The notes under the pieces are model-generated. The model saw nothing but the letters and a program-made list of their open reading frames with translations, was not told the origin of the DNA and ran no database searches. 64,000 nt of DNA from Moorella thermoacetica (lineage in GTDB: Bacteria > Bacillota > DSM-521 > Neomoorellales > Neomoorellaceae), in contig NZ_CP012369.1 of assembly GCF_001267405.1 (NCBI RefSeq), forward strand, positions 460,001 to 524,000, written 5' to 3'. Numbering within the stretch: position 1 is the first letter of the stretch; each line of letters begins with the position of its first letter. Below, in pieces: positions 1-10,783 of the stretch. A program made the position numbers and the translations under genes.

Positions 1-1
1 C

Positions 2-142
2 GAAAAGATAAACGCCGTGTTGCCCCGGGTCCGGGAGATGGTCCAGCAGGGCTTGATTACCCTGGCGGATGTGGAAATCATCTCCTCTGCCGGAACTGCC
101 AGCAACAAGGAAAATAGCCCCGGCCCGGGGAGGAGAGCTTGA
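2..142 (+). CDS. DUF190-family protein, C-terminal end (partial)
   Basis: Only the last 46 codons lie in the window. The readable stretch contains EKINAVLPRVREMVQQGL followed by ITLADVEII, which resembles the C-terminal strand-helix-strand of DUF190 proteins, small PII-like proteins often encoded next to the CrcB fluoride channel. The tail after residue 30 is a short Ser/Pro/Gly-rich extension. The stop codon TGA overlaps the -35 box of the promoter for the downstream tRNA. The family call is from memory of the motif and is moderate because so little is visible. Confidence 0.6.
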   Translation, partial: EKINAVLPRVREMVQQGLITLADVEIISSAGTASNKENSPGPGRRA

Positions 143-167
143 CAGGGCCAGGGGTTTTTGCTAATAT
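139..167 (+). promoter_or_regulatory. Sigma-A-type promoter of tRNA-Gly
   Basis: TTGACA at 139-144 and TAATAT at 162-167 are separated by exactly 17 bases, close to the consensus. It lies 37 bases before the tRNA gene. Confidence 0.75.
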
Positions 168-203
168 ATCGCTACGGAAAGCCGTGATGGTACCGAATAA
201 CGG

Positions 204-278
204 GCGGAAGTAGCTCAGTGGTAGAGCATCGCCTTGCCAAGGCGAGGGCCGCGGGTTCAAATCCCGTCTTCCGCTCCA
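204..278 (+). tRNA. tRNA-Gly (anticodon GCC)
   Basis: The sequence folds into a standard cloverleaf. The acceptor strand GCGGAAG at 204-210 pairs with CTTCCGC at 268-274, followed by discriminator T and an encoded CCA at 276-278. The D-arm has AGCTCAGTGGTAGAGC, the anticodon loop is CTTGCCAAG giving GCC, and the T-arm has GGGTTCAAATCCC. It stands alone between the DUF190 gene and tig. Confidence 0.97.
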
Positions 279-293
279 TATTTTTGCTTATTA

Positions 294-322
294 GTACCTC
301 GGACCTGACCCGTCCGAGGTAC
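294..322 (+). terminator. Hairpin after tRNA-Gly
   Basis: An 11-bp perfect stem (GTACCTCGGAC at 294-304 with GTCCGAGGTAC at 312-322) encloses a 7-base loop. The following bases are only weakly T-rich, so it may terminate the tRNA transcript inefficiently. The rest of 323-463 has a further weak inverted repeat (cttcagg/cctgaag near 362-389) and no clear promoter. Confidence 0.6.
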
Positions 323-463
323 TCTTTCACAGGCTATTTTTTATTATTTTAGCAGGAAAAGCTTCAGGCACGGCGAAATAAATCCTGAAGGTATTTTTAG
401 ACAAACGGATGGTCATAATGAATGGCGTCCAGTAGTCGGGAGTAGGGAGGAGCAAATAAGTAG

Positions 464-1804
464 ATGAAGGCTGCCGTAGAAAAACTGGATAAAAACCAGG
501 TACTCCTGGAAGTAGAAGTTGAAGCCCCCAGAGTCCAGAAGGCTATAGACCAGGCATATCGTCGACTGGTAAAGCAGGTCAATATTCCAGGATTCAGGAA
601 GGGCAAAGCCCCTCGCTTTATCCTGGAGCAATATATTGGCAAGGAGCCTATTTATAACGAGGCAGCGGAGATTGTTATTCCTCCGGCTTATGAAGAAGCT
701 GTGGCCGAACACCAGCTGGAACCCATCGACCGGCCGGAGGTTGAGATAGTTAAAGTAGAAGATGGAGAACCCCTGGTTTTTAAAGCCAGGGTGGAGGTTA
801 AACCGGAAGTCCAGCTTGGTCCCTACACCGGCCTGGAGGTGGAACGCCAGGAAGTAGAGGTAACAGAAGCCGATATCGATGCTTACCTGAAGCGGCTGCA
901 GGAGCGTTATGCCGAGCTGGAGGTAATCGAGGACGAACCGGCAGCAGCCGGTGATATTGTTACCATTGACTTCAAGGGCACCGTGGACGGCCAGCCTTAC
1001 CCGGGAATGGAAGGGAACAACTACCCCCTGGAGCTGGGTTCAGGCACCTTTATAACCGGTTTTGAGGAGCAACTGGTTGGTGCCAGGGTAAATGAAGAAC
1101 GCACCGTTAATGTCACTTTCCCTTCCGACTACCACGAAAAGGATCTGGCCGGTAAAGAAGCCGTTTTCCAGGTCACCGTGCGGGGGATAAAACGTAAGAA
1201 ACTGGCTCCCCTTGATGATGAGTTTGCCAAAGATGTGAGCGAGTGCGAGACCCTGGCGGACCTGCGCCAGGATATCCGCCGGCGCCTGGAGGAAAGCCAG
1301 AAACAGCGAGTTGAAGCCGCAGTTCGGCAGGCCGTGGTGGAAAAGGCTGTCGCTGCGGCCACGGTGGAACTCCCGGAAGTTATGGTGGAACGGCGTATCG
1401 ATGCCCGGATCCGGGAACTTGAGCGCAACCTACAGGCCCAGAAGATGACCCTGGAGGAGTTCTTAAAGAACACTGACAAGACTATTGGTGATTTAGAAAA
1501 AGAATTCCGGCCCGGGGCCGAAAGGGACGTAAAAACGGAACTGGTTCTGGAAGCTATTGCCAAAGCTGAAAATATCCAGCCCAGCCAGGAAGAGATTGAT
1601 GCCGAAATCGAGAGGATGGCCAGGATTTTCCGGCAAGATCCGGATACTGTACGGAAGAATTTGGGCGACTTGTCCGTCCTGAAATACGATATAATGATTA
1701 AAAAGACCATAGATTTTCTGGTAGAGCACAGCAAGCCCGTACCGCCCCGGGAACAGGGCGCGGCAGGGGAAACAGCAGAAACAGCGGAAGCTACGCCGGC
1801 TTAA
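464..1804 (+). CDS. tig: Trigger factor (ribosome-associated chaperone/prolyl isomerase)
   Basis: The 446-residue protein has the full trigger factor layout. An N-terminal ribosome-binding domain carries the signature GFRKGKAP at residues 43-50, an FKBP-type prolyl isomerase domain lies at about 150-250, and a helical C-terminal chaperone domain follows. It binds the ribosome at L23 by the exit tunnel and shields nascent chains. The start ATG is preceded by GGGAGGAG. Its place directly upstream of clpP and clpX is a common bacterial arrangement that links folding of new chains with their degradation. The last 25 residues are Ala/Glu/Thr-rich and probably disordered. Confidence 0.97.
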   Translation: MKAAVEKLDKNQVLLEVEVEAPRVQKAIDQAYRRLVKQVNIPGFRKGKAPRFILEQYIGKEPIYNEAAEIVIPPAYEEAVAEHQLEPIDRPEVEIVKVEDGEPLVFKARVEVKPEVQLGPYTGLEVERQEVEVTEADIDAYLKRLQERYAELEVIEDEPAAAGDIVTIDFKGTVDGQPYPGMEGNNYPLELGSGTFITGFEEQLVGARVNEERTVNVTFPSDYHEKDLAGKEAVFQVTVRGIKRKKLAPLDDEFAKDVSECETLADLRQDIRRRLEESQKQRVEAAVRQAVVEKAVAAATVELPEVMVERRIDARIRELERNLQAQKMTLEEFLKNTDKTIGDLEKEFRPGAERDVKTELVLEAIAKAENIQPSQEEIDAEIERMARIFRQDPDTVRKNLGDLSVLKYDIMIKKTIDFLVEHSKPVPPREQGAAGETAETAEATPA

Positions 1805-1845
1805 CTGTGATCTCTGAACGATTTTAACGTGGAGGTGTGTTGGCA

Positions 1846-2445
1846 GTGTCAGTTCTGGTACCAATGGTTGTCGAGCAGACCAGCAGGGGCGAACGGGCTT
1901 ATGATATCTATTCCCGCCTATTGAAGGACAGGATCATTTTCCTGGGGAGTGCCATTGACGATCATGTAGCCAACCTGGTCATTGCCCAGATGCTTTTTCT
2001 GGAGGCCGAGGATCCCGACAAGGATATTCACCTTTATATAAACAGCCCCGGGGGATCGATTTCGGCAGGCATGGCCATCTTTGACACCATGCAGTATATC
2101 CGGCCCGACGTTTCCACAATCTGCGTCGGCCTGGCGGCCAGTATGGGTGCCTTCCTCCTGGCGGCAGGGGCCAAGGGCAAGCGTTTTGCCCTCCCCAACA
2201 GCGAAATCATGATTCACCAGCCCATGGGTGGTACCCAGGGTCAGGCCGTGGATATCGAGATCCACGCCAAGAGGATTCTGGCCATACGGGACAACTTGAA
2301 CCGTATTTTAAGTGAGATAACCGGTAAACCCCTGGAACAGATCGCCAGGGATACCGACCGGGATCACTTTATGACAGCCAGGGAAGCCCGGGAGTATGGT
2401 TTAATCGATGAGGTGATCACCAAGCGCGAGTTGCCCGCTAAATAA
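1846..2445 (+). CDS. clpP: ATP-dependent Clp protease proteolytic subunit
   Basis: This is the serine peptidase subunit that forms tetradecamers and degrades substrates fed by ClpX or ClpC. The catalytic triad is visible as Ser99 (GLAASMGA), His124 (MIHQPMGG) and Asp173 (DTDRD), counting from GTG at 1846. That start gives the family-typical N-terminus [11 protein letters not shown] and lies 10 bases after the Shine-Dalgarno GGAGG at 1831-1835; the GTG at 1837 is too close to it. The length of 199 residues is normal. It sits between tig and clpX, 20 bases before the clpX start. Confidence 0.97.
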   Translation: MSVLVPMVVEQTSRGERAYDIYSRLLKDRIIFLGSAIDDHVANLVIAQMLFLEAEDPDKDIHLYINSPGGSISAGMAIFDTMQYIRPDVSTICVGLAASMGAFLLAAGAKGKRFALPNSEIMIHQPMGGTQGQAVDIEIHAKRILAIRDNLNRILSEITGKPLEQIARDTDRDHFMTAREAREYGLIDEVITKRELPAK

Positions 2446-2465
2446 GGGACAGCGAGGTGAAGAAA

Positions 2466-3725
<1,260 letters not shown>

Positions 3726-3730
3726 TTGCC

Positions 3731-3762
3731 AAGGGCGGTGGGTATTACCACCGCCCTTTTAC
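3731..3762 (+). terminator. Rho-independent terminator after clpX
   Basis: GGGCGGTGG at 3733-3741 pairs with CCACCGCCC at 3748-3756, extended by A-T pairs, and runs into TTTT. It separates tig-clpP-clpX from lonB. Confidence 0.85.
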
Positions 3763-3858
3763 GTCCCCCTGGGAACCAGTGGAGGGTCCCTGTGGGATAA
3801 AATTTTCCTTTCCGGATAAACTTTAGGTGATCCTTTTATTGCGGAAAGGAGTACCCTT

Positions 3859-5577
3859 ATGACCGAATGGGGCCAGGGCCTGGGCGGAGTCCTGGGCTTT
3901 GTCCAGATATTCTTTGCCGTGGTAATTGGCCTTTACTTCTGGAACCTCCTGCGCAACCAGCAGGGCAGCCGGGTGGCTGTGGAAAGGGAATCTCGCAAAG
4001 AACTGGAGAAACTCCAGCGGATGCGGGAGATCTCCCTCACTGAACCCCTGGCGGAAAAGACCCGGCCCAGCACCTTTGCCGAGATTATCGGCCAGGAAGA
4101 GGGCTTGAAGGCCCTCCGGGCCGCCCTCTGCGGTCCCAACCCCCAGCATGTTATTATCTATGGCCCGCCGGGGGTGGGTAAAACAGCCGCCGCCCGGCTG
4201 GTCCTGGAGGAAGCCAAGGCCAACCCCCTTTCACCCTTTAAAGAAAACGCTAAATTCGTCGAAGTCGACGGTGCGACCTCCCGGTTTGACGAGCGGGGCA
4301 TTGCCGACCCCCTGATTGGTTCGGTCCATGACCCCATCTACCAGGGAGCGGGCCCCATGGGCATGGCCGGTATTCCCCAGCCCAAACCGGGGGCCGTGAC
4401 CCGCGCCCATGGTGGTATCCTGTTTATCGATGAAATTGGCGAACTGCACCCCATCCAGATCAACAAGCTCCTCAAGGTCCTGGAAGATCGCAAGGTTATC
4501 CTGGAAAGCGCCTATTACAGCAGTGAAGATACTAATATTCCCAGCCACATCCATGATATTTTTCGCAACGGTTTGCCGGCCGATTTTCGCCTGGTAGGGG
4601 CGACCACCCGCCTACCCCAGGAGATCCCGGCGGCCATTCGTTCCCGCTGCCAGGAGATCTATTTTCGGCCCCTGCTGCCCCATGAAATCGGGTTAATTGT
4701 CCAGAACGCCGCCCGGAAAATAAACTTACACATTGCCCCGGAGGCCGTGGAGGTAATCAAACAGTATGCCACCAACGGCCGGGAAGCAGTGAACATGGTC
4801 CAGCTGGCCGCCGGCCTGGCCCTGACGGACAGGCGCCAGGAGATTACCCGGGCCGATATCGAGTGGGTGGTGACCAGCGGCCAGTATACCCCGCGAATGG
4901 ATAGCAAAGTACCTCCTGAACCCCAGGTGGGGGTGGTCAACGCCCTGGCAGTCTATGGCCCCAATATGGGGCTGGTGGTGGAGCTGGAGGCCAGCGTGAA
5001 CTTCGTCGGCCACCGGCGCGGGCAGGTTATCGTCACCGGCGTGGTGGAAGAGGAAGAAACCGGGAGCGGCGACGGCCGCCGCGTCAGGCGCAGGAGCATG
5101 GCCCGTAACGCCGTGGACAATGTCCAGACGGTTCTCAGGCGCCTGCTGCAGGTGGATCTACGCGACTACGACATCCACTTGAACTTTCCCGGCGGCGTAC
5201 CGGTGGACGGTCCCTCGGCCGGGGTCAGCATGCTGACAGCCGTTTATTCCGCCCTCACCGAGACACCGGTCAACAACCTGGTAGCCATGACGGGAGAAGT
5301 AGCCATTCGCGGTGGTGTGCGACCGGTGGGAGGCGTAGTGGCCAAGGTGGAGGCCGCCCGCCTGGCCGGGGCGAAGAAAGTGCTCATCCCCAGGGACAAT
5401 TGGCAGGAGATCTTCCGTAGCCTGCCGGGTATCCAAGTGATCCCGGTCCAGAACGTCAACGAAGTCCTGGCAGAGGCCCTGTTGCCCCCGGCCCAGGTGG
5501 CCAGCCCGGAAAGGTTCAAGGCCCGTCCCCAGATTTTAAGTGCGGCACCAAACATTGGCCGGCCGGTGGGCTGCTAG
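3859..5577 (+). CDS. lonB: ATP-dependent protease LonB (sporulation type)
   Basis: The 572-residue protein is a membrane-anchored LonB. A hydrophobic segment at residues 11-31 is followed by an AAA+ domain with Walker A GPPGVGKT (102-109) and Walker B ILFIDEIGEL, then a Lon-type serine protease domain with catalytic Ser453 (DGPSAGVSM) and Lys496. It lacks the large N-terminal LAN domain of LonA. In Bacillus, LonB is made in the forespore, and the clpX-lonB-lonA order here matches that species. The start ATG follows AAAGGAG by 8 bases. No sigma-F or sigma-G promoter could be identified with confidence. Confidence 0.95.
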   Translation: MTEWGQGLGGVLGFVQIFFAVVIGLYFWNLLRNQQGSRVAVERESRKELEKLQRMREISLTEPLAEKTRPSTFAEIIGQEEGLKALRAALCGPNPQHVIIYGPPGVGKTAAARLVLEEAKANPLSPFKENAKFVEVDGATSRFDERGIADPLIGSVHDPIYQGAGPMGMAGIPQPKPGAVTRAHGGILFIDEIGELHPIQINKLLKVLEDRKVILESAYYSSEDTNIPSHIHDIFRNGLPADFRLVGATTRLPQEIPAAIRSRCQEIYFRPLLPHEIGLIVQNAARKINLHIAPEAVEVIKQYATNGREAVNMVQLAAGLALTDRRQEITRADIEWVVTSGQYTPRMDSKVPPEPQVGVVNALAVYGPNMGLVVELEASVNFVGHRRGQVIVTGVVEEEETGSGDGRRVRRRSMARNAVDNVQTVLRRLLQVDLRDYDIHLNFPGGVPVDGPSAGVSMLTAVYSALTETPVNNLVAMTGEVAIRGGVRPVGGVVAKVEAARLAGAKKVLIPRDNWQEIFRSLPGIQVIPVQNVNEVLAEALLPPAQVASPERFKARPQILSAAPNIGRPVGC

Positions 5578-5581
5578 GTTA

Positions 5582-5610
5582 TTGCAATAAAAACAGTCCT
5601 GTCGTAGAAT
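5582..5610 (+). promoter_or_regulatory. Predicted sigma-A promoter of lon
   Basis: TTGCAA at 5582-5587 and TAGAAT at 5605-5610 are spaced by 17 bases, immediately after the lonB stop codon. This gives a leader of about 60 bases before the lon start. No CtsR or CIRCE-like operator was recognised. Confidence 0.55.
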
Positions 5611-5674
5611 ATAAAAGAATAATTACCTTGGGAGAGAAAGTTATATACGGGGAGCACCTTGGAGGTGTAAAAGT

Positions 5675-7981
5675 TTGCGTCGAGCCCTGCCCCTGTTGCC
5701 CCTGCGCGGGGTTATTGTTTTTCCCTACACGGTTATTCACCTGGATATAGGGCGGGAACGCTCGGTAAGTGCCATTGAAGCTGCCATGCTTGGTGATCGG
5801 GTCATTTTCCTGGCCATGCAAAAAGAGGCTCAGGACGACGACCCCGGCGAAGATGATATCTATACTACCGGAACCATAGCTGAGATTAAACAATTATTGA
5901 AATTACCTGGAGGCACCATCAGGATCCTGGTCGAAGGTATCCGCAGGGGGGAAATTAAGGAGTATATCAGCCATGATCCCTTCCTCAAGGTAGAAGTCGA
6001 AGAGGCTCCGGAGCCGGCAGAGACCTCCCCGGAGATCGAGGCCCTGATGCGTTGCCTGATTGACGAGTTTGAAACCTATGTCAAGATGGCCAAAAAGATA
6101 CCTCCGGAAACGGTGGTAGCCGTCGTCAGCCTGGAGGAACCGGGGCGTCTGGCCGATGTGGTGGCCTCCCACCTCAACCTCAAATTGACGGATAAACAGG
6201 CCGTCCTGGAGGCTGTGGATATCAAAACGCGGCTGAATATCCTCTGCGATATCCTGGCCAAGGAAAAAGAAATCCTGGAACTGGAGCGGAAGATCAGCCT
6301 GCGGGTACGCAAGCAGATGGAAAAAGCCCAAAAGGAGTACTACCTGCGGGAGCAGATCAAGGCTATCCAGAAGGAACTTGGCGAGAAAGACGACCGTGTG
6401 GCCGAGGCCGAGGAACTGCGGGAGAGGATAGCTAAAGCCAGGCTGCCTAAAGAGATCCGGGAACGCGCCCTGAAAGAGGTTGAAAGGCTGGAGAAAATGC
6501 CACCCATGGTGGCGGAGGTAACCGTCGTCCGCAACTACCTGGACTGGATCCTGGCCCTGCCCTGGCACAAGCAGACCAGGGACCGCCTGGATATCAAGGT
6601 AGCCGAGGAGATCCTGGACGAAGATCACTACGGTTTAAAGGAAGTTAAGGAGCGTATCCTGGAATACCTGGCCATTCGCCAGCTGGCCAAAAAGATGCGG
6701 GGCCCCATCCTCTGTTTTGTGGGACCGCCTGGGGTGGGTAAGACCTCCTTGGCCAAATCCATCGCCCGGGCCCTGCAGCGCAAGTTTGTCCGTATCTCCC
6801 TTGGAGGTACCAGGGACGAAGCCGAGATTCGCGGCCACCGGCGGACCTATGTGGGCGCCCTGCCCGGACGGATTATCCAGGGCATGAAACAGGCGGGGAC
6901 GAAGAATCCGGTCTTTTTATTGGATGAGATTGATAAGTTGAGCAGCGATTTCCGGGGCGATCCCGCCTCGGCGCTGCTGGAAGTCCTGGACCCGGAACAA
7001 AACTATATGTTTAGCGATCATTATATTGAAGCTCCCTTCGACCTCTCCAAGGTAATGTTCATTACCACGGCCAATGTCGAATACTCGATCCCCCGTCCCC
7101 TCCTGGATAGGATGGAAGTTATCCGTATTCCCGGCTACACCGAGGAAGAAAAGGTCAAGATTGCTGAACTGCACCTGCTGCCCAAGCAGCTTGAGGAACA
7201 CGGCCTTAAGAAGCAGCAACTGGAAGTATCGGAAAACGCCTTGCGGCGGATTGTCCGGGAGTATACCCGGGAGGCCGGCGTCCGAAACCTGGAACGGGAA
7301 ATCGCCACCATCTGCCGTAAGACCGCCCGGGACATCGTCAGCGGTAAAACCAAAGCCGTTAAAGTAACGGCCAACAATGTGGAGCAATACCTTGGTATTC
7401 CTCGTTTTCATCATACGCAAGCCATCCGGAATGAGATGGTGGGTGTGGTCAACGGCCTGGCCTGGACGGAGGTTGGCGGCGAGGTCCTGAATGTCGAGGT
7501 GTCTATCCTGAAGGGGAAAGGCAACCTGACCCTGACGGGAAAACTGGGCGACGTCATGAAGGAATCCGCCTACGCCGGTTTCAGCTACCTCCGCTCCCGG
7601 GCCGCCGAACTGGGCCTGGAGGAAGACTTCCACGAGAAGTTTGACCTGCATATCCACGTTCCCGAGGGTGCCATCCCCAAGGACGGGCCTTCGGCGGGCA
7701 TCACCATGGCTACGGCCATGGCCTCAGCCCTAAAGGGCGTACCGGTGCGGAGCGACCTGGCCATGACCGGGGAAATCACCCTGCGCGGCCGGGTACTGCC
7801 GGTGGGAGGTATTAAAGAAAAGATTTTGGCCGCCCACCGGGAAGGGATTAAAAACATCATCTTGCCCCGGGAGAACGAGAAAAACCTGGAAGACATCCCG
7901 GCCAACATCAAGCGCAAGATGAACTTTATCCTGGTCGAGCACATGGACGAAGTTCTGAAAGAAGCCCTGGGTAATAACTAG
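5675..7981 (+). CDS. lon: ATP-dependent protease La (Lon/LonA)
   Basis: The 768-residue protein has an N-terminal LAN substrate-binding domain (residues 1 to about 200), a coiled-coil helical region, an AAA+ module with Walker A GPPGVGKT (350-357), and a C-terminal peptidase domain with the Ser673-Lys716 dyad ([11 protein letters not shown] and [14 protein letters not shown]). It degrades misfolded and regulatory proteins in the cytoplasm. The start is TTG at 5675, 7 bases after GGAGGTG; no ATG or GTG is available without losing the conserved [14 protein letters not shown]-terminus. Confidence 0.96.
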   Translation: MRRALPLLPLRGVIVFPYTVIHLDIGRERSVSAIEAAMLGDRVIFLAMQKEAQDDDPGEDDIYTTGTIAEIKQLLKLPGGTIRILVEGIRRGEIKEYISHDPFLKVEVEEAPEPAETSPEIEALMRCLIDEFETYVKMAKKIPPETVVAVVSLEEPGRLADVVASHLNLKLTDKQAVLEAVDIKTRLNILCDILAKEKEILELERKISLRVRKQMEKAQKEYYLREQIKAIQKELGEKDDRVAEAEELRERIAKARLPKEIRERALKEVERLEKMPPMVAEVTVVRNYLDWILALPWHKQTRDRLDIKVAEEILDEDHYGLKEVKERILEYLAIRQLAKKMRGPILCFVGPPGVGKTSLAKSIARALQRKFVRISLGGTRDEAEIRGHRRTYVGALPGRIIQGMKQAGTKNPVFLLDEIDKLSSDFRGDPASALLEVLDPEQNYMFSDHYIEAPFDLSKVMFITTANVEYSIPRPLLDRMEVIRIPGYTEEEKVKIAELHLLPKQLEEHGLKKQQLEVSENALRRIVREYTREAGVRNLEREIATICRKTARDIVSGKTKAVKVTANNVEQYLGIPRFHHTQAIRNEMVGVVNGLAWTEVGGEVLNVEVSILKGKGNLTLTGKLGDVMKESAYAGFSYLRSRAAELGLEEDFHEKFDLHIHVPEGAIPKDGPSAGITMATAMASALKGVPVRSDLAMTGEITLRGRVLPVGGIKEKILAAHREGIKNIILPRENEKNLEDIPANIKRKMNFILVEHMDEVLKEALGNN

Positions 7982-7988
7982 ACAGCTC

Positions 7989-8085
7989 TTGACAGAAAGA
8001 GTCAGAAATCGGTAAGATAATACGGTAAGGAATGGTCAACGCGGAGCAGCACCCCTCGTCCGTCCGGGCGGACGGGGGGTTTTTT
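7989..8085 (+). promoter_or_regulatory. valS leader with promoter and attenuator-like terminator
   Basis: TTGACA at 7989-7994 and TAAGAT at 8013-8018 (18-base spacer) form a possible promoter. Downstream, ACCCCTCGTCCG (8051-8062) pairs over 12 bp with CGGACGGGGGGT (8069-8080) and is followed by a T-run, a good intrinsic terminator. The bases just before it (TGGT at 8033-8036, then CGCGGAG) resemble the antiterminator part of a T-box. The stem I/specifier region expected of a complete T-box is not visible, because the lon stop codon is only about 55 bases upstream. It may be a remnant or a very short leader, or simply the lon terminator. Confidence 0.5.
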
Positions 8086-8129
8086 GTAGCGGGGTTCCAG
8101 AGAGTTTTTTTCGAGGAGGCAAGTGTATT

Positions 8130-10772
8130 TTGGCTATACTGGATAAGGTCTATAATCCTAAAGCCGTAGAAGAAAAGTGGTATCATTACTGGTCGGAAAA
8201 CGGATACTTTCGTGGTCACCTGCCGGCAAAGGGCCAGCCGGCCTTCAGCATAGTCATGCCGCCACCCAATGTCACCGGGAGCCTGCACCTGGGCCATGCC
8301 CTGGATAATACCCTGCAGGACATCCTCACCCGCTGGCACCGGATGCGTGGTGACGCCACCCTGTGGATACCGGGCACCGACCATGCCGGTATAGCCACCC
8401 AGGCCCGGGTGGAAGAGGAACTTGCTAAGGAAGGCCTGAGCAAGTATGACCTGGGCCGGGACAGGTTCCTGGAGCGGGTCTGGGAATGGAAACATCAGTA
8501 CGGCGACCGGATCACCAGACAGCTGCGGCTCCTGGGGTCCTCCTGCGACTGGAGCCGGGAGCGATTCACCATGGACGAAGGCTGTTCCCGGGCGGTGCGT
8601 GAAGTCTTTGTCCGCCTCTATGAAAAGGGCCTTATCTACCGGGGCAGTTACATCATCAACTGGTGTCCCCGCTGCCGGACCACCATTTCGGATATTGAAG
8701 TCGAGCATATAGAAGAGGCGGGCCATCTCTGGTATATCCGTTATCCCTTTAAGGACGGTAGCGGCAGCATTGTCATTGCCACTACCAGGCCGGAGACCAT
8801 GCTGGGGGATACGGCGGTAGCCGTAAATCCCAGCGACGAGCGTTACCGGGATGTTGTGGGTAAAACCCTGGTTCTGCCCCTTATCAACCGGGAGATACCG
8901 GTTATCGCCGACGAGTATGTCGACCCCGCCTTCGGAACCGGCGCGGTTAAGATAACCCCGGCCCACGACCCCAATGACTTTGAAGTAGCCGCCCGGCATA
9001 ACCTGCCGTCCATTACCGTTATTGGTAAAGACGCCGTCATGACAGAAGAAGCCGGTCCCTACGCCGGTATGGAGCGCTATGCCTGCCGCGGTCAGCTGGT
9101 AGACGACCTGAAGGCCCAGGGTTTCCTGGTCAAGGTGGAAGAACATACCCATGCCGTCGGCCACTGTTACCGTTGCGGGACGACCATTGAACCTCTGGTT
9201 TCACCCCAGTGGTTTGTCCGTATGGCGCCCCTGGCCGAGCCGGCCATCCAGGCGGCTAAAGAAGGCCGGGTACGCTTTGTGCCCGAGCGTTTTACTAAGA
9301 TTTACCTCAACTGGCTGGAGAACATTCGCGATTGGTGTATCTCCCGCCAGCTCTGGTGGGGCCATCGCATCCCCGTTTGGTATTGCCAGCAGTGCGGCGA
9401 GGAGATCTGCAGCCGGGAAGACCCCGAAGAATGCCCGGCCTGCGGCAGCACCGCCCTCGAACAGGATCCCGATGTCCTGGATACATGGTTTAGCTCCGCC
9501 CTGTGGCCCTTCTCCACCCTTGGCTGGCCGGATAGGACGCCGGAACTGGAGGCCTTTTATCCAACTTCGGTCCTGGTAACCGGCCGCGATATCATCTTTT
9601 TCTGGGTGGCCAGGATGCTCTTCATGGGCCTGGAATTCATGGGGGAGGTACCCTTCCGGGAGGTCCTCATCCACGGCCTCGTCCTGGACGCCCAGGGGCG
9701 GAAAATGAGCAAGTCCCTGGGTAACGGCGTCGATCCCATGGAGGTGATCGAAAAATACGGGGCTGACACCCTGCGCCTGATGCTGGTGACCGGCAACACG
9801 CCGGGGAACGATCTGCGTTTCCATCCCGAACGCCTGGAAGGCACCCAGAACTTTGCCAATAAGATCTGGAACGCTGCCCGTTTTGCCCTCATGAACCTGG
9901 AGGACTACGAACCGGCGCCATTAGAGCGAGAGAACTTAACCCTGGCTGACCGCTGGATCCTCAGTCGTTTAAATAAACTGGTCCTGGAGGTAAACGCCTG
10001 CCTGGAGGCCTATGAAATCGGCGAGGTCGCCAGGATGCTCTATGAATTCTTCTGGGGTGAATTCTGCGACTGGTATATTGAGTTAATCAAACCGCGGCTC
10101 TACGGAGAGAACCGCCGGGAGCGGCAGGTTGCCCAGGAGGTGCTGGTAACGGTCCTGGGCAAGAGTCTACAGCTCCTCCATCCCTTTATGCCCTTTATTA
10201 CCGAGGAGATCTGGCAGCACCTACCCGGCGAGCGGGGAAGTATCATGCTCAGTTCCTGGCCCCGGCCTGTACCGCAGGATGAAGACGAACAAGCCGAGAC
10301 TGCCATGGGCCTGGTTATGGCCGTCATCCGGGCCGTCCGTACCCTGCGCAGCGAAATGAATGTGCCCCCCGGCCGGCGGGCGGAAGTCATCCTGGTTAGC
10401 GGGTCCCCGGAAGACAGGGAAATTTTGCAGCGGGAATCGGTTTACCTGGAGAACCTGGCTGCGGCTGACAGGGTCCAGGTGGTAGCGGCCCTGGATCGAC
10501 CTCCTTCGCGGGCAGCGACGGCTGTTACCAGCGGGGTGCAGATCTTTTTGCCCCTGGCCGGCCTTATTGACCTGGAGAAAGAACAGGCCCGCCTGGAAAA
10601 GGAACTGCAAAAGGCTAGGGCCGAGTTGGAAAAGGTTGAGAAAAAACTGGCCCGGCCTGATTTCCGGGCCAAGGCCCCGGCAGCCATTGTAGCCAAGGAA
10701 GAGGCCCGGGCAGCAGAATTAAAATCTACCATAACGGCTCTCACCAAACGTCTGAGCTATCTGGGGAGTTAG
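8130..10772 (+). CDS. valS: Valyl-tRNA synthetase
   Basis: This class I synthetase of 880 residues charges tRNA-Val. The HIGH motif is HLGH at 53-56 (NVTGSLHLGHA), the KMSKS motif is at 525-529, and the connective-peptide editing domain lies between them (IATTRPETMLGD). The anticodon-binding domain and the C-terminal coiled-coil arm (KEQARLEKELQKARAE region) are present. The start is TTG after GAGGAGG. Two CxxC pairs near residues 415-445 (CQQCGEEIC and CPACGS) suggest a bound zinc. folC follows after 11 bases, so the two are probably co-transcribed. Confidence 0.97.
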   Translation: MAILDKVYNPKAVEEKWYHYWSENGYFRGHLPAKGQPAFSIVMPPPNVTGSLHLGHALDNTLQDILTRWHRMRGDATLWIPGTDHAGIATQARVEEELAKEGLSKYDLGRDRFLERVWEWKHQYGDRITRQLRLLGSSCDWSRERFTMDEGCSRAVREVFVRLYEKGLIYRGSYIINWCPRCRTTISDIEVEHIEEAGHLWYIRYPFKDGSGSIVIATTRPETMLGDTAVAVNPSDERYRDVVGKTLVLPLINREIPVIADEYVDPAFGTGAVKITPAHDPNDFEVAARHNLPSITVIGKDAVMTEEAGPYAGMERYACRGQLVDDLKAQGFLVKVEEHTHAVGHCYRCGTTIEPLVSPQWFVRMAPLAEPAIQAAKEGRVRFVPERFTKIYLNWLENIRDWCISRQLWWGHRIPVWYCQQCGEEICSREDPEECPACGSTALEQDPDVLDTWFSSALWPFSTLGWPDRTPELEAFYPTSVLVTGRDIIFFWVARMLFMGLEFMGEVPFREVLIHGLVLDAQGRKMSKSLGNGVDPMEVIEKYGADTLRLMLVTGNTPGNDLRFHPERLEGTQNFANKIWNAARFALMNLEDYEPAPLERENLTLADRWILSRLNKLVLEVNACLEAYEIGEVARMLYEFFWGEFCDWYIELIKPRLYGENRRERQVAQEVLVTVLGKSLQLLHPFMPFITEEIWQHLPGERGSIMLSSWPRPVPQDEDEQAETAMGLVMAVIRAVRTLRSEMNVPPGRRAEVILVSGSPEDREILQRESVYLENLAAADRVQVVAALDRPPSRAATAVTSGVQIFLPLAGLIDLEKEQARLEKELQKARAELEKVEKKLARPDFRAKAPAAIVAKEEARAAELKSTITALTKRLSYLGS

Positions 10773-10783
10773 GAGAGAAGCAG

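Noticed and set aside
1129-1864. Long antisense frames across tig (201 and 123 codons)
   Set aside because: They mirror the codon bias of a well-supported gene in a GC-rich genome and lack ribosome sites or family motifs. The same holds for other long antisense frames, for example across lon, valS, maf/radC and the radical SAM gene.
7926-9164. 412-codon minus-strand frame across the start of valS
   Set aside because: It lies opposite the conserved valS catalytic region and its composition (Gly/Val/Pro/His-rich) is typical of a shadow frame.
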